A stretch of DNA of 64,000 nucleotides, from NCBI RefSeq assembly GCF_938046015.1, contig NZ_CALIXW010000035.1:1-64000 (forward strand), read 5' to 3'. The position numbers and the translations under genes are program-made. This document shows positions 34,826 to 42,161 of this stretch, in pieces. Source of the DNA: an uncultured Porphyromonas sp. GTDB lineage: Bacteria; Bacteroidota; Bacteroidia; Bacteroidales; Porphyromonadaceae. Under the pieces are notes generated by a model that saw only the letters and a program-made list of their open reading frames with translations, made no database searches and was not told where the DNA came from. Every line of letters starts with the position of its first letter. Position 1 is the stretch's first letter.

Positions 34826-35548
34826 CTAGTCGGCGAACTGCTGCTCCAGATAGCTGATGTGTGGGGTGAAGATCTCGTCCTCGATATAGTTGTGCGAGGC
34901 TAGCTCCATCTCGATACTGAAGATATCGTATAGGACGGTCGTCAGCTCGTAGCCGCTCTGGATGGGGTAGTACTTGATGAGCAGGTTCTTCAGCTCGGTG
35001 ATCTTGAGCTCGATCTGGTCATGGCGGCGGCTGAAGATGGCGATACTGTAGTGGCTGTCGCGCTCCCCAGCGGCGAGCTTGCGGGCATAGGGGAAGACGA
35101 CGCGATCCTCGTAACCCATGTGCTTGCGTACCTCCTCGGCATACTCGTCGAAGAAGCGACGGATCACGTAGGCCAGCTCCTGTGGACAGTCCGAGATCGC
35201 CGAGAGAAGGCGCTGACGGATCGAGGGCAGGCGGTAGTCGAGGAAGTAGGAGTGGGACTTCGACAGGTAGCTGATTAGGCTGTCGAGGTGCACGCTGCGG
35301 ATCTGCTCCTGGGAGGGACGATAGTTCTCCACGACCGCGCTATTGAGCAGCAGCAGTAGCGTCTTGAGGTCTACGCCGTGCTCCTGGCAGAGCTGCTTGA
35401 TGGTCTTCTCCCCGAAGCCCAGCGGTATGCCCATACGTGTGATGATCAGGAGGGCTACGGCGCTGCTGGTGATGAGGTCGCTCATCTTGGTCAGGGCACC
35501 GATGGGGCTGGTCAGGGTCTGTCCCTGGAGTTGCTTGTATGAGTTCAT
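34826..35548 (-). CDS. Hemerythrin-like di-iron protein of the RIC (YtfE/ScdA) family, lacking the N-terminal CC pair
   Basis: A 240-residue cytoplasmic protein. An N-terminal ScdA_N-like segment (about 22-70) precedes a four-helix hemerythrin domain. The six expected iron ligands are H99, H143, E147, H176, H219 and E223. Their spacing (44, 4, 29, 43, 4) closely follows that of E. coli YtfE. In the ScdA_N segment the usual F-C-C-G-G reads L43-G44-F45-G46-E47, so the conserved cysteine pair is gone. RIC proteins repair iron-sulfur clusters or handle nitric oxide; here the altered N-terminus may mean a sensory or simple binding role. It is the first gene of a two-gene operon with the LuxR regulator. 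Confidence 0.8.
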   Translation of the reverse strand: MNSYKQLQGQTLTSPIGALTKMSDLITSSAVALLIITRMGIPLGFGEKTIKQLCQEHGVDLKTLLLLLNSAVVENYRPSQEQIRSVHLDSLISYLSKSHSYFLDYRLPSIRQRLLSAISDCPQELAYVIRRFFDEYAEEVRKHMGYEDRVVFPYARKLAAGERDSHYSIAIFSRRHDQIELKITELKNLLIKYYPIQSGYELTTVLYDIFSIEMELASHNYIEDEIFTPHISYLEQQFAD

Positions 35549-35605
35549 GTCGTCGCGTGGTGAATGTCTGCGCGTGAGGGCTGAGGCCTCACGAAGATGC
35601 TAGGA

Positions 35606-35613
35606 CAAAGGTA
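35606..35613 (-). promoter_or_regulatory. Promoter of the hemerythrin-LuxR operon (TACCTTTG on minus strand)
   Basis: CAAAGGTA at 35606-35613 with CAA at 35634-35636 gives a minus-strand TTG, 20-bp spacer, TACCTTTG promoter. It mirrors exactly the divergent promoter at 35708. Confidence 0.8.
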
Positions 35614-35647
35614 GGTCTAAGGCGGCGTGCGTGCAATCCTCTCTTAT

Positions 35648-35695
35648 AGGTAGCACTTAGTCCCCGAATCATCACATATAGGTATTGTGCTATCT
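35648..35695. promoter_or_regulatory. Inverted repeat between divergent promoters (possible operator)
   Basis: AGGTAGCAC (35648-35656) and GTGCTATCT (35687-35695) are inverted copies with one mismatch, 30 bp apart. The right arm overlaps the -33 region of the plus-strand promoter. It could bind the LuxR regulator, but this is inference only. Confidence 0.35.
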
Positions 35696-35707
35696 CGGCC
35701 GAGGCTC

Positions 35708-35715
35708 TACCTTTG
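35708..35715 (+). promoter_or_regulatory. Orphan promoter (TACCTTTG with TTG at 35685-35687)
   Basis: An exact TAnnTTTG box with TTG 20 bp upstream on the plus strand. No plus-strand protein gene follows; a hairpin about 75 bp downstream could end a short transcript. Confidence 0.7.
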
Positions 35716-35721
35716 TGCTGT

Positions 35722-35826
35722 GAGAGTGATAAGGCTTCTGACCGCGTAACTCTTGTAAATAGTAAACCGTTTAAGTGATAAATCGAAGGACAGGATCAGC
35801 TCGGGAGAGTTGGTCCTGTTCGCTTT
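35722..35826 (+). ncRNA. Candidate small RNA between the hemerythrin and PfkB genes
   Basis: Roughly 100 nt between the orphan promoter and a 13-bp hairpin (35788-35800 with 35809-35821, wobbles allowed, 8-nt loop TCGGGAGA) followed by GCTTTATAT. Upstream in the transcript are a short AGAGT/ACTCT pairing and a TAAAC/GTTTA hairpin. The longest start-to-stop frame is about nine codons, so a protein is unlikely. I recognise no Rfam family. The start is estimated from promoter spacing. Confidence 0.45.
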
Positions 35827-35918
35827 ATATGCCCTCACTCGGGGCAGGATGTGGCGCTGGGCTCTCGCAGCCTGGAGACGGTCTGCTCTAGGCTGGAGCC
35901 CGTGGCGGTAGCCCTAGC

Positions 35919-36779
35919 TTAGCGCAGCTCCTCGGGGAGCTGGGGCATCGCCCCGCGGCAGGTGCAGACGTAGGCCGCTAGGTGCGAGGCGTTGTGCACC
36001 GCCTCGGCGCGGCCACGGCCCATGAGGGTGGCGCAGAGGTAGGCTGCGGCAAAGGAGTCGCCCGCACCGACCGTATCGACGACCTCGATGGGTAGGGCAG
36101 GGTGGTAGCAGCTACCCGTGACGTAGTAGACATTGACCCCTAGGGCGCCGCGCGTCAGCAGCAGGCTGTCCAGCGCATAGCGCTCCAGCAGCGTGTGGCA
36201 TATCTCCTGCTCGGTGCCGTGGATATTCAGGAGCTGAGCCACGACGGGCAGCTCCTCATCATTGAGCTTGAGGATGGTAGCGTGTGCCAGGGACTGCTCG
36301 ACGATCTCACGGCTGTAGTAGTGCAGGCGTAGGTTGATGTCGAAGACCTTAATACTACCTGCGGGCATCTCCTGGATGAAGCGCTGGATGGTGGCGGCAC
36401 TGATGGGCGAGCGCTGCGCCAGCGAGCCGAAGCATACCGCATCGCAGCGGCGGGCAAGCTCCGCCAGCTCCTCCGTATAGGCGATATGATCCCAGGCGAC
36501 GTCCTCCTTGATCTCATAGCTGGGGAGCCCCTCGCGGAGCTGCACGAGTACCCGACCTGTGGGGTAGTCTACGCGCTGTACGTAGCGGCCGAGGCCACGG
36601 GCGTCGAGCTCAGCGGCCAGTTCGTCCCCGAGGGCATCGCGCCCTAGGGCTGTGACGGCGTAGGCCTCTTGGCCGAGGCTACGGCAGTGGTAGGCGAAGT
36701 TGGCGGGCGCGCCGCCGATGGCCTTGCGGTCAGGGAAGATATCCCAGAGGCTTTCTCCTATTCCGACGATGGTGTGCAT
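35919..36779 (-). CDS. PfkB-family carbohydrate kinase (fructokinase-like)
   Basis: A 286-residue sugar kinase. The N-terminal motif GIGESLWDIFP and IGGAPANFAYH is typical of bacterial fructokinases of the PfkB fold. The second signature DTVGAGDSFAAAYL contains the catalytic aspartate and anion hole. The exact sugar cannot be read from sequence; fructose is the best guess. It lies 57 bp after the holin-like gene on the same strand. A downstream gap (35827-35918) shows nothing clear. Confidence 0.85.
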   Translation of the reverse strand: MHTIVGIGESLWDIFPDRKAIGGAPANFAYHCRSLGQEAYAVTALGRDALGDELAAELDARGLGRYVQRVDYPTGRVLVQLREGLPSYEIKEDVAWDHIAYTEELAELARRCDAVCFGSLAQRSPISAATIQRFIQEMPAGSIKVFDINLRLHYYSREIVEQSLAHATILKLNDEELPVVAQLLNIHGTEQEICHTLLERYALDSLLLTRGALGVNVYYVTGSCYHPALPIEVVDTVGAGDSFAAAYLCATLMGRGRAEAVHNASHLAAYVCTCRGAMPQLPEELR

Positions 36780-36836
36780 AGTGGCTGGTGCGTAGGTAAG
36801 GTGCTGTGTCTAGACGGAGGGCTAAGAGGGGGAGGG

Positions 36837-37673
36837 CTAGCGACGCTTGCGGCGGGTGAAGAGGCGGTGCAGGCCGTGCTGCAGCTGCCCTATGGCGATA
36901 CTCATCAGCGTCGGACGTACGAAGTCCCAGGCGATGAGTGCATAGGGGGCATACTTGACCAGGCCCGCGGCATGCGTCTCGAGGACCTTGGTAAGGCGGG
37001 AGCTGGGCTTACTGGCGGCTGGGCGACTGGGGCGGCTGGGGCGCGTGAGGCTCCCCTTGTAGCCGAAGAAGCGCAGGACGGAGCTCACACCTGGCAGCTG
37101 TGTGGCGTAGTTGATGGCCTCACGCTGTGCGGTCTGCGCTAGGATTCCCTTGTAGTTCTCCTTGATGTAGCGTACGTCGCGTGCCATCTCCTCGGTAGAG
37201 CGGCTTCGCTCGACGAGGCTACGCCCGAGGCCGCGCTGCAAGGCCGTGTAGGGGACTTCGCCCTCGGGTCGGTCGAGGCTCGACTGATAGCTGATCTCGG
37301 GCGTCATACGATCCAGCTGGTCGTTGATCTTGCGGGCACGCGCCAGCACACGCCGCGCTACGGCCTGCCGTACGCAGTGTTGCAGCCAGGAGCGTAGGAG
37401 GAGCGTCAGGAGGATAAGCCCCACGTAGCCCAGAGCGAGGTAGAGGAAGCCCCAGGCGGGGGACTCATCGAAGGAGGAGGCTAGGGCGAAGCCTGCTGCG
37501 ATATTGAGCGCGAGGAAGAGGAAGAAGGCGAAGAAGCCGATGATCACCCAGAAGAGGAGCCTCCCGGCACTGCGCGCCATCTGGGTGCCGATGCTGAGCA
37601 CCGACACGTCGAGCTGTCGCCGACCTAGGCGATAGAGCTTGATGAGGAAGCTGTCTAACTGTAGGGTAGCCAT
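36837..37673 (-). CDS. Membrane protein resembling the phage holin / DUF1469 family
   Basis: A 278-residue protein with two strong hydrophobic segments (about residues 37-65 and 71-92) near the N-terminus. A long basic, largely hydrophilic region follows with a Ser/Pro/Arg-rich linker near 215-230. The membrane hairpin resembles the Holin-X/DUF1469 family often found beside YtxH proteins in Bacteroidota. The name does not imply a phage. The ATG at 37673 is preferred to one at 37688, which abuts a long hairpin. It is co-oriented with ytxH and the kinase gene. Function is unknown, presumably envelope-related. Confidence 0.65.
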   Translation of the reverse strand: MATLQLDSFLIKLYRLGRRQLDVSVLSIGTQMARSAGRLLFWVIIGFFAFFLFLALNIAAGFALASSFDESPAWGFLYLALGYVGLILLTLLLRSWLQHCVRQAVARRVLARARKINDQLDRMTPEISYQSSLDRPEGEVPYTALQRGLGRSLVERSRSTEEMARDVRYIKENYKGILAQTAQREAINYATQLPGVSSVLRFFGYKGSLTRPSRPSRPAASKPSSRLTKVLETHAAGLVKYAPYALIAWDFVRPTLMSIAIGQLQHGLHRLFTRRKRR

Positions 37674-37690
37674 AGGGGTGGGTAGCATAG

Positions 37691-37749
37691 ATAGCGCTAC
37701 CAGGGTGCTCAGCGTACTCGAGGTACCCTGAGTACTCTGGTAGCGCTAC
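37691..37749. repeat. Long imperfect palindrome between the YtxH and holin-like genes
   Basis: Arms of about 27 bp begin TAGCGCTACCAG on both strands and meet at a TCGA centre; only about four positions mismatch. It contains nested restriction-like palindromes such as AGCGCT and GGTACC. In the minus-strand mRNA it would form a long hairpin directly before the holin-like start. Confidence 0.75.
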
Positions 37750-37787
37750 TCGTGGTTAATACTGCTGGGTGTGCTTTGGGGCGAGGG

Positions 37788-38039
37788 CTATTCCTCGTCC
37801 TTCAGCTCATCGATGAGCTCCTGCGTCTCATCGGTCAGGCGATTGCGATAGCGCTGATAGCGTTCCTTGGCTTCGTAGTAGCCCTCGACGATGCTGTCAC
37901 GGGCGCGCTCTACAGAGCTGGATACATTATCTGCGAAGAGCTCGCGCTTACGACGGTCAGAGAAGTAAGCGGCGGCTGCACCTGCTGCGGCTCCAATGAG
38001 CACACCGAGGAAGAAATTCCCCTTCGAACAATTAGCCAT
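37788..38039 (-). CDS. YtxH-domain small membrane-anchored protein
   Basis: An 83-residue protein with one Gly/Ala-rich hydrophobic segment (NFFLGVLIGAAAGAAAAYF, about 8-26), then RRKR and a charged helical region (about 30-83). This is the YtxH layout, a family linked to stress responses in several phyla without a defined mechanism. It is probably the first gene of a run with the holin-like and PfkB genes. A near-consensus promoter box is 51 bp upstream. Confidence 0.85.
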   Translation of the reverse strand: MANCSKGNFFLGVLIGAAAGAAAAYFSDRRKRELFADNVSSSVERARDSIVEGYYEAKERYQRYRNRLTDETQELIDELKDEE

Positions 38040-38090
38040 ATCCGTAATCCTTAGTAAATGGGTGAATGTGTCTAGCGTCTTTCGCTGCTG

Positions 38091-38098
38091 TAAAGATA
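38091..38098 (-). promoter_or_regulatory. Near-consensus promoter box (TATCTTTA on minus strand) for ytxH
   Basis: TAAAGATA on the plus strand differs from the consensus only in the last base of TAnnTTTG. Confidence 0.45.
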
Positions 38099-38239
38099 GC
38101 GTAATTCTCTCAATTCCTCCTAGTGCCCCTGATCCGCCTCGCGGCTGGCTGCTCCTCTAGGCTGCCAGTGCCCGCCGCGCCTTGCTCCTGGCTGGAGGGC
38201 GCAGGGCGCGCCGTGGGGCCCGCTCCTAGGGAGGGCGCT

Positions 38240-38349
38240 CTGATGGGTATCCGTCAGAGCCTTGAGGGACGTCCCTCAGAGGAGTGAGGGGTATCCCTCG
38301 GACGGCTGAGGACTATCGGTCAGTGAGCCGAGGGCTATTGCTTCGCCGC
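38240..38349. repeat. 22-bp minisatellite array, five units
   Basis: Unit starts are 38240, 38262, 38284, 38306 and 38328. Cores include TGAGGGACGTCCCTCA and TGAGGGGTATCCCTC, both near-perfect palindromes. It lies in the gene-free gap 38099-39092. Confidence 0.82.
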
Positions 38350-38621
38350 GCGAGCTCTATCCATGAGCCTTGCTTGTCCTCCCAGTCGATTGCGTACGTC
38401 CAACCAATCAGCCCAGCGCAGTCTATCAACCAGCCAGTGCAGCCTGCTAACTAACCCAGTGAGCTCCATCCCTCGGGCAGCCCAGCAGCCGTCTCCTGCC
38501 GCGTGCCCCTCGGGCGCTGCCTTCCTTTACCCGCTGCGAGCGAGGAGGGGAGCGCGAAGCTATAGAGTAAGCCTCCTTTGATCCCTGCTATTCGCTAAGG
38601 TCAAGCGGCTGAGTAAGCCCT

Positions 38622-38942
38622 AGTGGGACGATCTGTGTCACTCGCTAAGGTCAAGCGGCTTGCTAAGCCCCAGCGGGGCGATCCGTGCAAAGCCCAGGGT
38701 GAGGGAACGCTGTAGGTGTGACGGAACCCTGGGTTAAGTTCCCCAAACATAAAGAGCCCTACAGGGGCGACCCTTAGACGGAGCAGCTGTGAAGTCGGAG
38801 CAGCATTCCTCGGCGCTGCGAGCGTTTTAAGGGTCGCCCCTGTAGGGCTTCATAGCTATTTATCTAGCCTACCCAGGGTTTGGTCGCCCTGGCAGGGCTA
38901 CGCACCCTGGGCTTTGTATGGGTCGCCCCGTTGGGGCTTGTC
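38622..38942. repeat. Nested palindromic repeat element, single copy
   Basis: The left arm has AGCCCCAGCGGGGCGATCCG, AAAGCCCAGGGTGAGGGAA, GGAACCCTGGGTT and GAGCCCTACAGGGGCGACCC. The right arm has the complements. Its left arm carries the GAGGGAACGCTG version found in the right arms of the 32601-33750 copies, so it lies in the opposite orientation. Confidence 0.75.
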
Positions 38943-39092
38943 CTCCCCGTTTGAGCAAGCTAGAGGGGAGAATACTTATTCCTCGAGGGGCTACGTCTAG
39001 GTAAAGCTCGAAGTGCTCTTCCTCTATACCCAGTTCGACGTATACATTAGCTCTGAGAGGAGGCGTGCGTAGGCGGGGCTTAGGCTAGGGAC

Positions 39093-39142
39093 AAAAAAAG
39101 CGCGTCCCGAGACCAGACGCCTGGGGCGTGGTCTCGGGACGC
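39093..39142 (-). terminator. Intrinsic terminator of gapA
   Basis: GCGTCCCGAGACCA (39102-39115) pairs perfectly with TGGTCTCGGGACGC (39129-39142). On the minus strand a run of seven T follows. Confidence 0.92.
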
Positions 39143-39166
39143 TCGTGATAGCGGGGTGTCGGGCGA

Positions 39167-40171
39167 TTAGCCGTTTACCTTGGCCATGACAGCGATCAGG
39201 TCGAGCACCTTGTTGGAGTAACCGATCTCGTTGTCGTACCAGCTGACGAGCTTGACGAACTTGTCCGTCAGAGCGATACCAGCCTTGGCGTCGAAGATAG
39301 ACGTACGCGTGTCACCGAGGAAGTCGCTGGATACAACGTCTTCGTCCGTGTAGCCGAGGATACCCTTCAGCTCGCCTTCAGAAGCCTTCTTGATGACTTC
39401 GCAGATCTCTGCGTAGCTAGCAGGCTTAGCGAGGTTGACCGTGAGGTCTACGACAGAGACGTCGAGGGTAGGCACGCGGAAGCTCATACCCGTCAGCTTA
39501 CCGTTGAGCTCGGGGATAACCTTACCTACAGCCTTAGCAGCACCCGTGGAGGAGGGGATGATGTTGCCGGCAGCAGCGCGGCCACCACGCCAGTCCTTAG
39601 CGCTAGGACCGTCTACCGTCTTCTGCGTAGCCGTCGTAGCGTGTACCGTCGTCATCAGACCGTCGGTGATGCCGAAGTTGTCGTGCAGCACCTTAGCCAG
39701 GGGAGCGAGACAGTTCGTCGTGCACGAAGCGTTGGATACGAACTGCGTGCCCTTGACGTACTTGTCGGTGTTGACCCCTACGACGAACATAGGCGTGTCG
39801 TCCTTGGAGGGAGCAGACATTACGACATACTTAGCACCAGCGTCGATGTGACCCTGAGCCTTGTCCTTGGAGAGGAAGAGGCCGGTAGACTCGACGACGT
39901 ACTCAGCACCGATAGCGTCCCACTTCAGGTCAGCGGGGTTGCGCTCAGCGGTGATGCGGATCGTCTTGCCGTTGACTACGAGGTTACCATCCTTGACCTC
40001 GACCGTGCCATCGAAGCGACCGTGCATCGTGTCGTACTTCAGCATGTATGCCATGTACTCTGCATCGAGGAGGTCATTGATACCTACGATCTCGATGTCC
40101 GTACGCTTCTGAGCTGCACGGAAGACGAAACGGCCGATACGTCCGAAGCCGTTAATACCTACTTTAATCAT
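39167..40171 (-). CDS. gapA: Glyceraldehyde-3-phosphate dehydrogenase, type I
   Basis: A 334-residue glycolytic dehydrogenase. The N-terminal Rossmann motif is INGFGRIGR, D33 in INDL favours NAD over NADP, the catalytic cysteine is C150 in SNASCTTNCL and H177 in TTVHATTATQ is its partner. Length and start are standard. It has its own promoter and a strong terminator, so it is monocistronic. Confidence 0.97.
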   Translation of the reverse strand: MIKVGINGFGRIGRFVFRAAQKRTDIEIVGINDLLDAEYMAYMLKYDTMHGRFDGTVEVKDGNLVVNGKTIRITAERNPADLKWDAIGAEYVVESTGLFLSKDKAQGHIDAGAKYVVMSAPSKDDTPMFVVGVNTDKYVKGTQFVSNASCTTNCLAPLAKVLHDNFGITDGLMTTVHATTATQKTVDGPSAKDWRGGRAAAGNIIPSSTGAAKAVGKVIPELNGKLTGMSFRVPTLDVSVVDLTVNLAKPASYAEICEVIKKASEGELKGILGYTDEDVVSSDFLGDTRTSIFDAKAGIALTDKFVKLVSWYDNEIGYSNKVLDLIAVMAKVNG

Positions 40172-40260
40172 CTTACTTATTACTTATACGTGAATACTAT
40201 TTATACTGCTTTGGTGCGCTGGTCGAGGCAGCCCGTAGGGCATACCCGCCTTTTGCTCCG

Positions 40261-40268
40261 CAAATTTA
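40261..40268 (-). promoter_or_regulatory. Bacteroidota -7 promoter box (TAAATTTG on minus strand) for gapA
   Basis: CAAATTTA on the plus strand matches TAnnTTTG on the minus strand, 89 bp before the gapA start. Confidence 0.6.
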
Positions 40269-40400
40269 CGGAAATTTATCCACATCACCTAAGCGCTGCT
40301 AGGTCTCGGTGCATAATCTCCTCCCGCCTCGCTCAGCTGGGGGCGAGACTCGCGGTCGAAGGCGCGTCAGAGGGGCTCTAAGCCAAGGGGAAAAGGGCTC

Positions 40401-40488
40401 CTGAGGGATATCCGTCAGACGCCCGACGGACGGCAGTCAGCGCCGTGAGGGACGGCAGTCAGCGGGCTGAGGGCTATCCCTCGCGGCG
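40401..40488. repeat. 22-bp minisatellite array, four units
   Basis: Unit starts are 40401, 40423, 40445 and 40467, exactly 22 bp apart. Cores include CTGAGGGATATCCGTCAG and GTGAGGGACGGCAGTCAG. It lies between gapA and miaA. Confidence 0.82.
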
Positions 40489-40513
40489 TGAGCAGCGGAC
40501 TCTTGCCGCGCTG

Positions 40514-40553
40514 AGCTGCCTAAGCGGCCTTGCTTGAGGCCGCTTGGACAGCT
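40514..40553 (-). terminator. Hairpin downstream of miaA
   Basis: AAGCGGCCT pairs with AGGCCGCTT over a short loop, extended by AGCT/AGCT ends. It lies about 65 bp beyond the miaA stop; no strong T-tract. Confidence 0.5.
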
Positions 40554-40618
40554 GTCGTGGTGCTTATGGGGAGGGGAAATCGCCCTTGGTCGGGGAGGAG
40601 GGGGCGCTTACGCAGCGC

Positions 40619-41557
40619 TTAGGCCAAGGGGGCTGTGGGGGCCTCGAGGAGGGCCAGGGCGGACTCGAGGAGGTCGGGGGCGCTGGCGTCGAGCCAATGG
40701 ATGGAGGGGTCGCGCTGCCACCAGCTGAGCTGCTTGCGGGCATAGTGGCGGCTGTTGCGCTGGATGAGGCGGATGGCCTCGGCGCGGTCGATGGTGCCAT
40801 CGAAGTAGGCGAAGAGCTCCTTGTAGCCTACGGTGTTCAGCGCGTTGAGCTCGCGGTAGGGGTAGACGGCGCGCGCCTCGGCCTCCAGCCCCACCTCGAG
40901 CATCAGCTCCACACGCCGATCTATGCGGGCGTAGAGCTCGGGGCGTGGGCGCTGGAGCCCGACCCTCAGGATGCGGAAGGGGCGCTGCTTGGGCTCCCCT
41001 CGGTGGTAGCTGGTGAAGGGGCGGCCCGTGGCGAGGTAGACCTCCCAGGCATGGAGGAGGCGCTTGTAGTTGGCTGGGTCGACCTGGCTCAGATAGTCGG
41101 GGTCGACCCGCTCCAGCTCCTGGCGTATGCCCTCTAGCCCCTCGGCCTCGTAGCGCTGCCAGACGGCACGGCGCAGCTCCTCGGGCACGCTGGGCACGGC
41201 GTCGAGCCCGCGGCAGAGCGCATCGACGTACATCATCGAGCCGCCCGAGACGAGGACGACGGGATGCTCCGCGAAGAGTCCCGCGAGCGTCTCCAGCGCC
41301 TCCTGCTCGTAGTCGGAGGCGCTGTAGTAGTCGTGGATGCTGTGTGTGCCTACGAAGTAATGAGGTACAGCCGCTCGCTCCTCTAGGGAGGGGGCAGCTG
41401 TGCCTATAGGGAGCTCGCGGTAGATCTGCCGCGAGTCAGCCGAGAGGATGCTCGTGGAGAGGCGCTGCGCCAGGCGGATACTTAGCTCCGTCTTGCCTAC
41501 CCCCGTGGCCCCCACGAGGACTAGGAGCAGCGGGCTGCTAGTAGAGGCTCTCGGCAT
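40619..41557 (-). CDS. miaA: tRNA dimethylallyltransferase (MiaA)
   Basis: A 312-residue enzyme that adds a dimethylallyl group to A37 of tRNAs reading codons that begin with U. The P-loop is GATGVGKT (16-23), followed by SADSRQIYRELPIGTAAPS and later GGSMMYVDAL and the C-terminal NTVGYKELFAYF. The ATG at 41557 gives the normal N-terminus and overlaps the end of the PRiA4-like gene by 20 bp. A longer start at 41608 would lie wholly within that gene. Confidence 0.93.
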   Translation of the reverse strand: MPRASTSSPLLLVLVGATGVGKTELSIRLAQRLSTSILSADSRQIYRELPIGTAAPSLEERAAVPHYFVGTHSIHDYYSASDYEQEALETLAGLFAEHPVVLVSGGSMMYVDALCRGLDAVPSVPEELRRAVWQRYEAEGLEGIRQELERVDPDYLSQVDPANYKRLLHAWEVYLATGRPFTSYHRGEPKQRPFRILRVGLQRPRPELYARIDRRVELMLEVGLEAEARAVYPYRELNALNTVGYKELFAYFDGTIDRAEAIRLIQRNSRHYARKQLSWWQRDPSIHWLDASAPDLLESALALLEAPTAPLA

Positions 41558-42083
41558 CCGCGATATCGAAGCCCTCGAGGTCAAGCTCATCCTCGCTGAA
41601 GGACTCATCCCCGAAGTCCTCGCCCTCGAAGGGCGTCCCAGAGATGGCCGCAGCGCGTGTCAGCGACTCCTCGAAGGAGGCGATCTGCTTCGGCGCCTTG
41701 CCCTCACTGAGGATCATCTGGGGGGTCTCGAGGCTCTTGCCTGGCTGCAGCTCCTCGACCTCGATGAAGAGGCCGCGCTCACTGAGCATGTCGAAGACGA
41801 AGAAGAGGTGGTCGCCACGGCGCTCGAGCTTGTCCTCCAGCAGCGTGTCGGCCATCAGCAGGCTGTCCTCGTCGGGGCGTGAGCCCATGTCCATGCGGGT
41901 GATCTCCTCCTCCTTCTGCCAGTCCTCGTCGCAGACGTAGAAGCTCGTCAGCTCGTCGGGACGGTAGCCCAGGCTGTCGAGGATGAAGTCATTGAGCTGC
42001 AGGAAGCTCGCCTCGGAGTCGATGAGTAGCTCGCGGCGGAAGAAGTCGTTCTCGTCCGAGAGCAGGGATAGACGGTATACCAT
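41538..42083 (-). CDS. PRiA4_ORF3-like (IS1096 TnpR-like) protein
   Basis: A 181-residue acidic protein. The N-terminal MVYRLSLLSDENDFFRRELL and LQLNDFILDSLGYRPDELTS resemble the pRiA4b ORF-3 family, a small domain widespread in Bacteroidota despite its plasmid-derived name. The C-terminus is highly acidic and probably disordered. Function is unknown. It lies between aspS and miaA, overlaps the latter by 20 bp and is probably co-transcribed with it. No transposon surrounds it. Confidence 0.72.
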   Translation of the reverse strand: MVYRLSLLSDENDFFRRELLIDSEASFLQLNDFILDSLGYRPDELTSFYVCDEDWQKEEEITRMDMGSRPDEDSLLMADTLLEDKLERRGDHLFFVFDMLSERGLFIEVEELQPGKSLETPQMILSEGKAPKQIASFEESLTRAAAISGTPFEGEDFGDESFSEDELDLEGFDIADAESLY

Positions 42084-42161
42084 AATATAGGTGGATCTAG
42101 GTGCGGGCGCGCCCCAGCAGCAGCGCCCCCGTGCTGGGTGCTAGGCGCTGCTACGGGTGCG

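Noticed and set aside
35714..35746. Nine-codon leader peptide after the orphan promoter
   Set aside because: It begins with GTG next to the promoter box with no leader or ribosome-binding sequence; far more likely to be chance.
36837..37673. Prophage remnant suggested by the holin-like protein
   Set aside because: No other phage genes, attachment sites or integrase nearby; the family is common in Bacteroidota chromosomes beside YtxH proteins.
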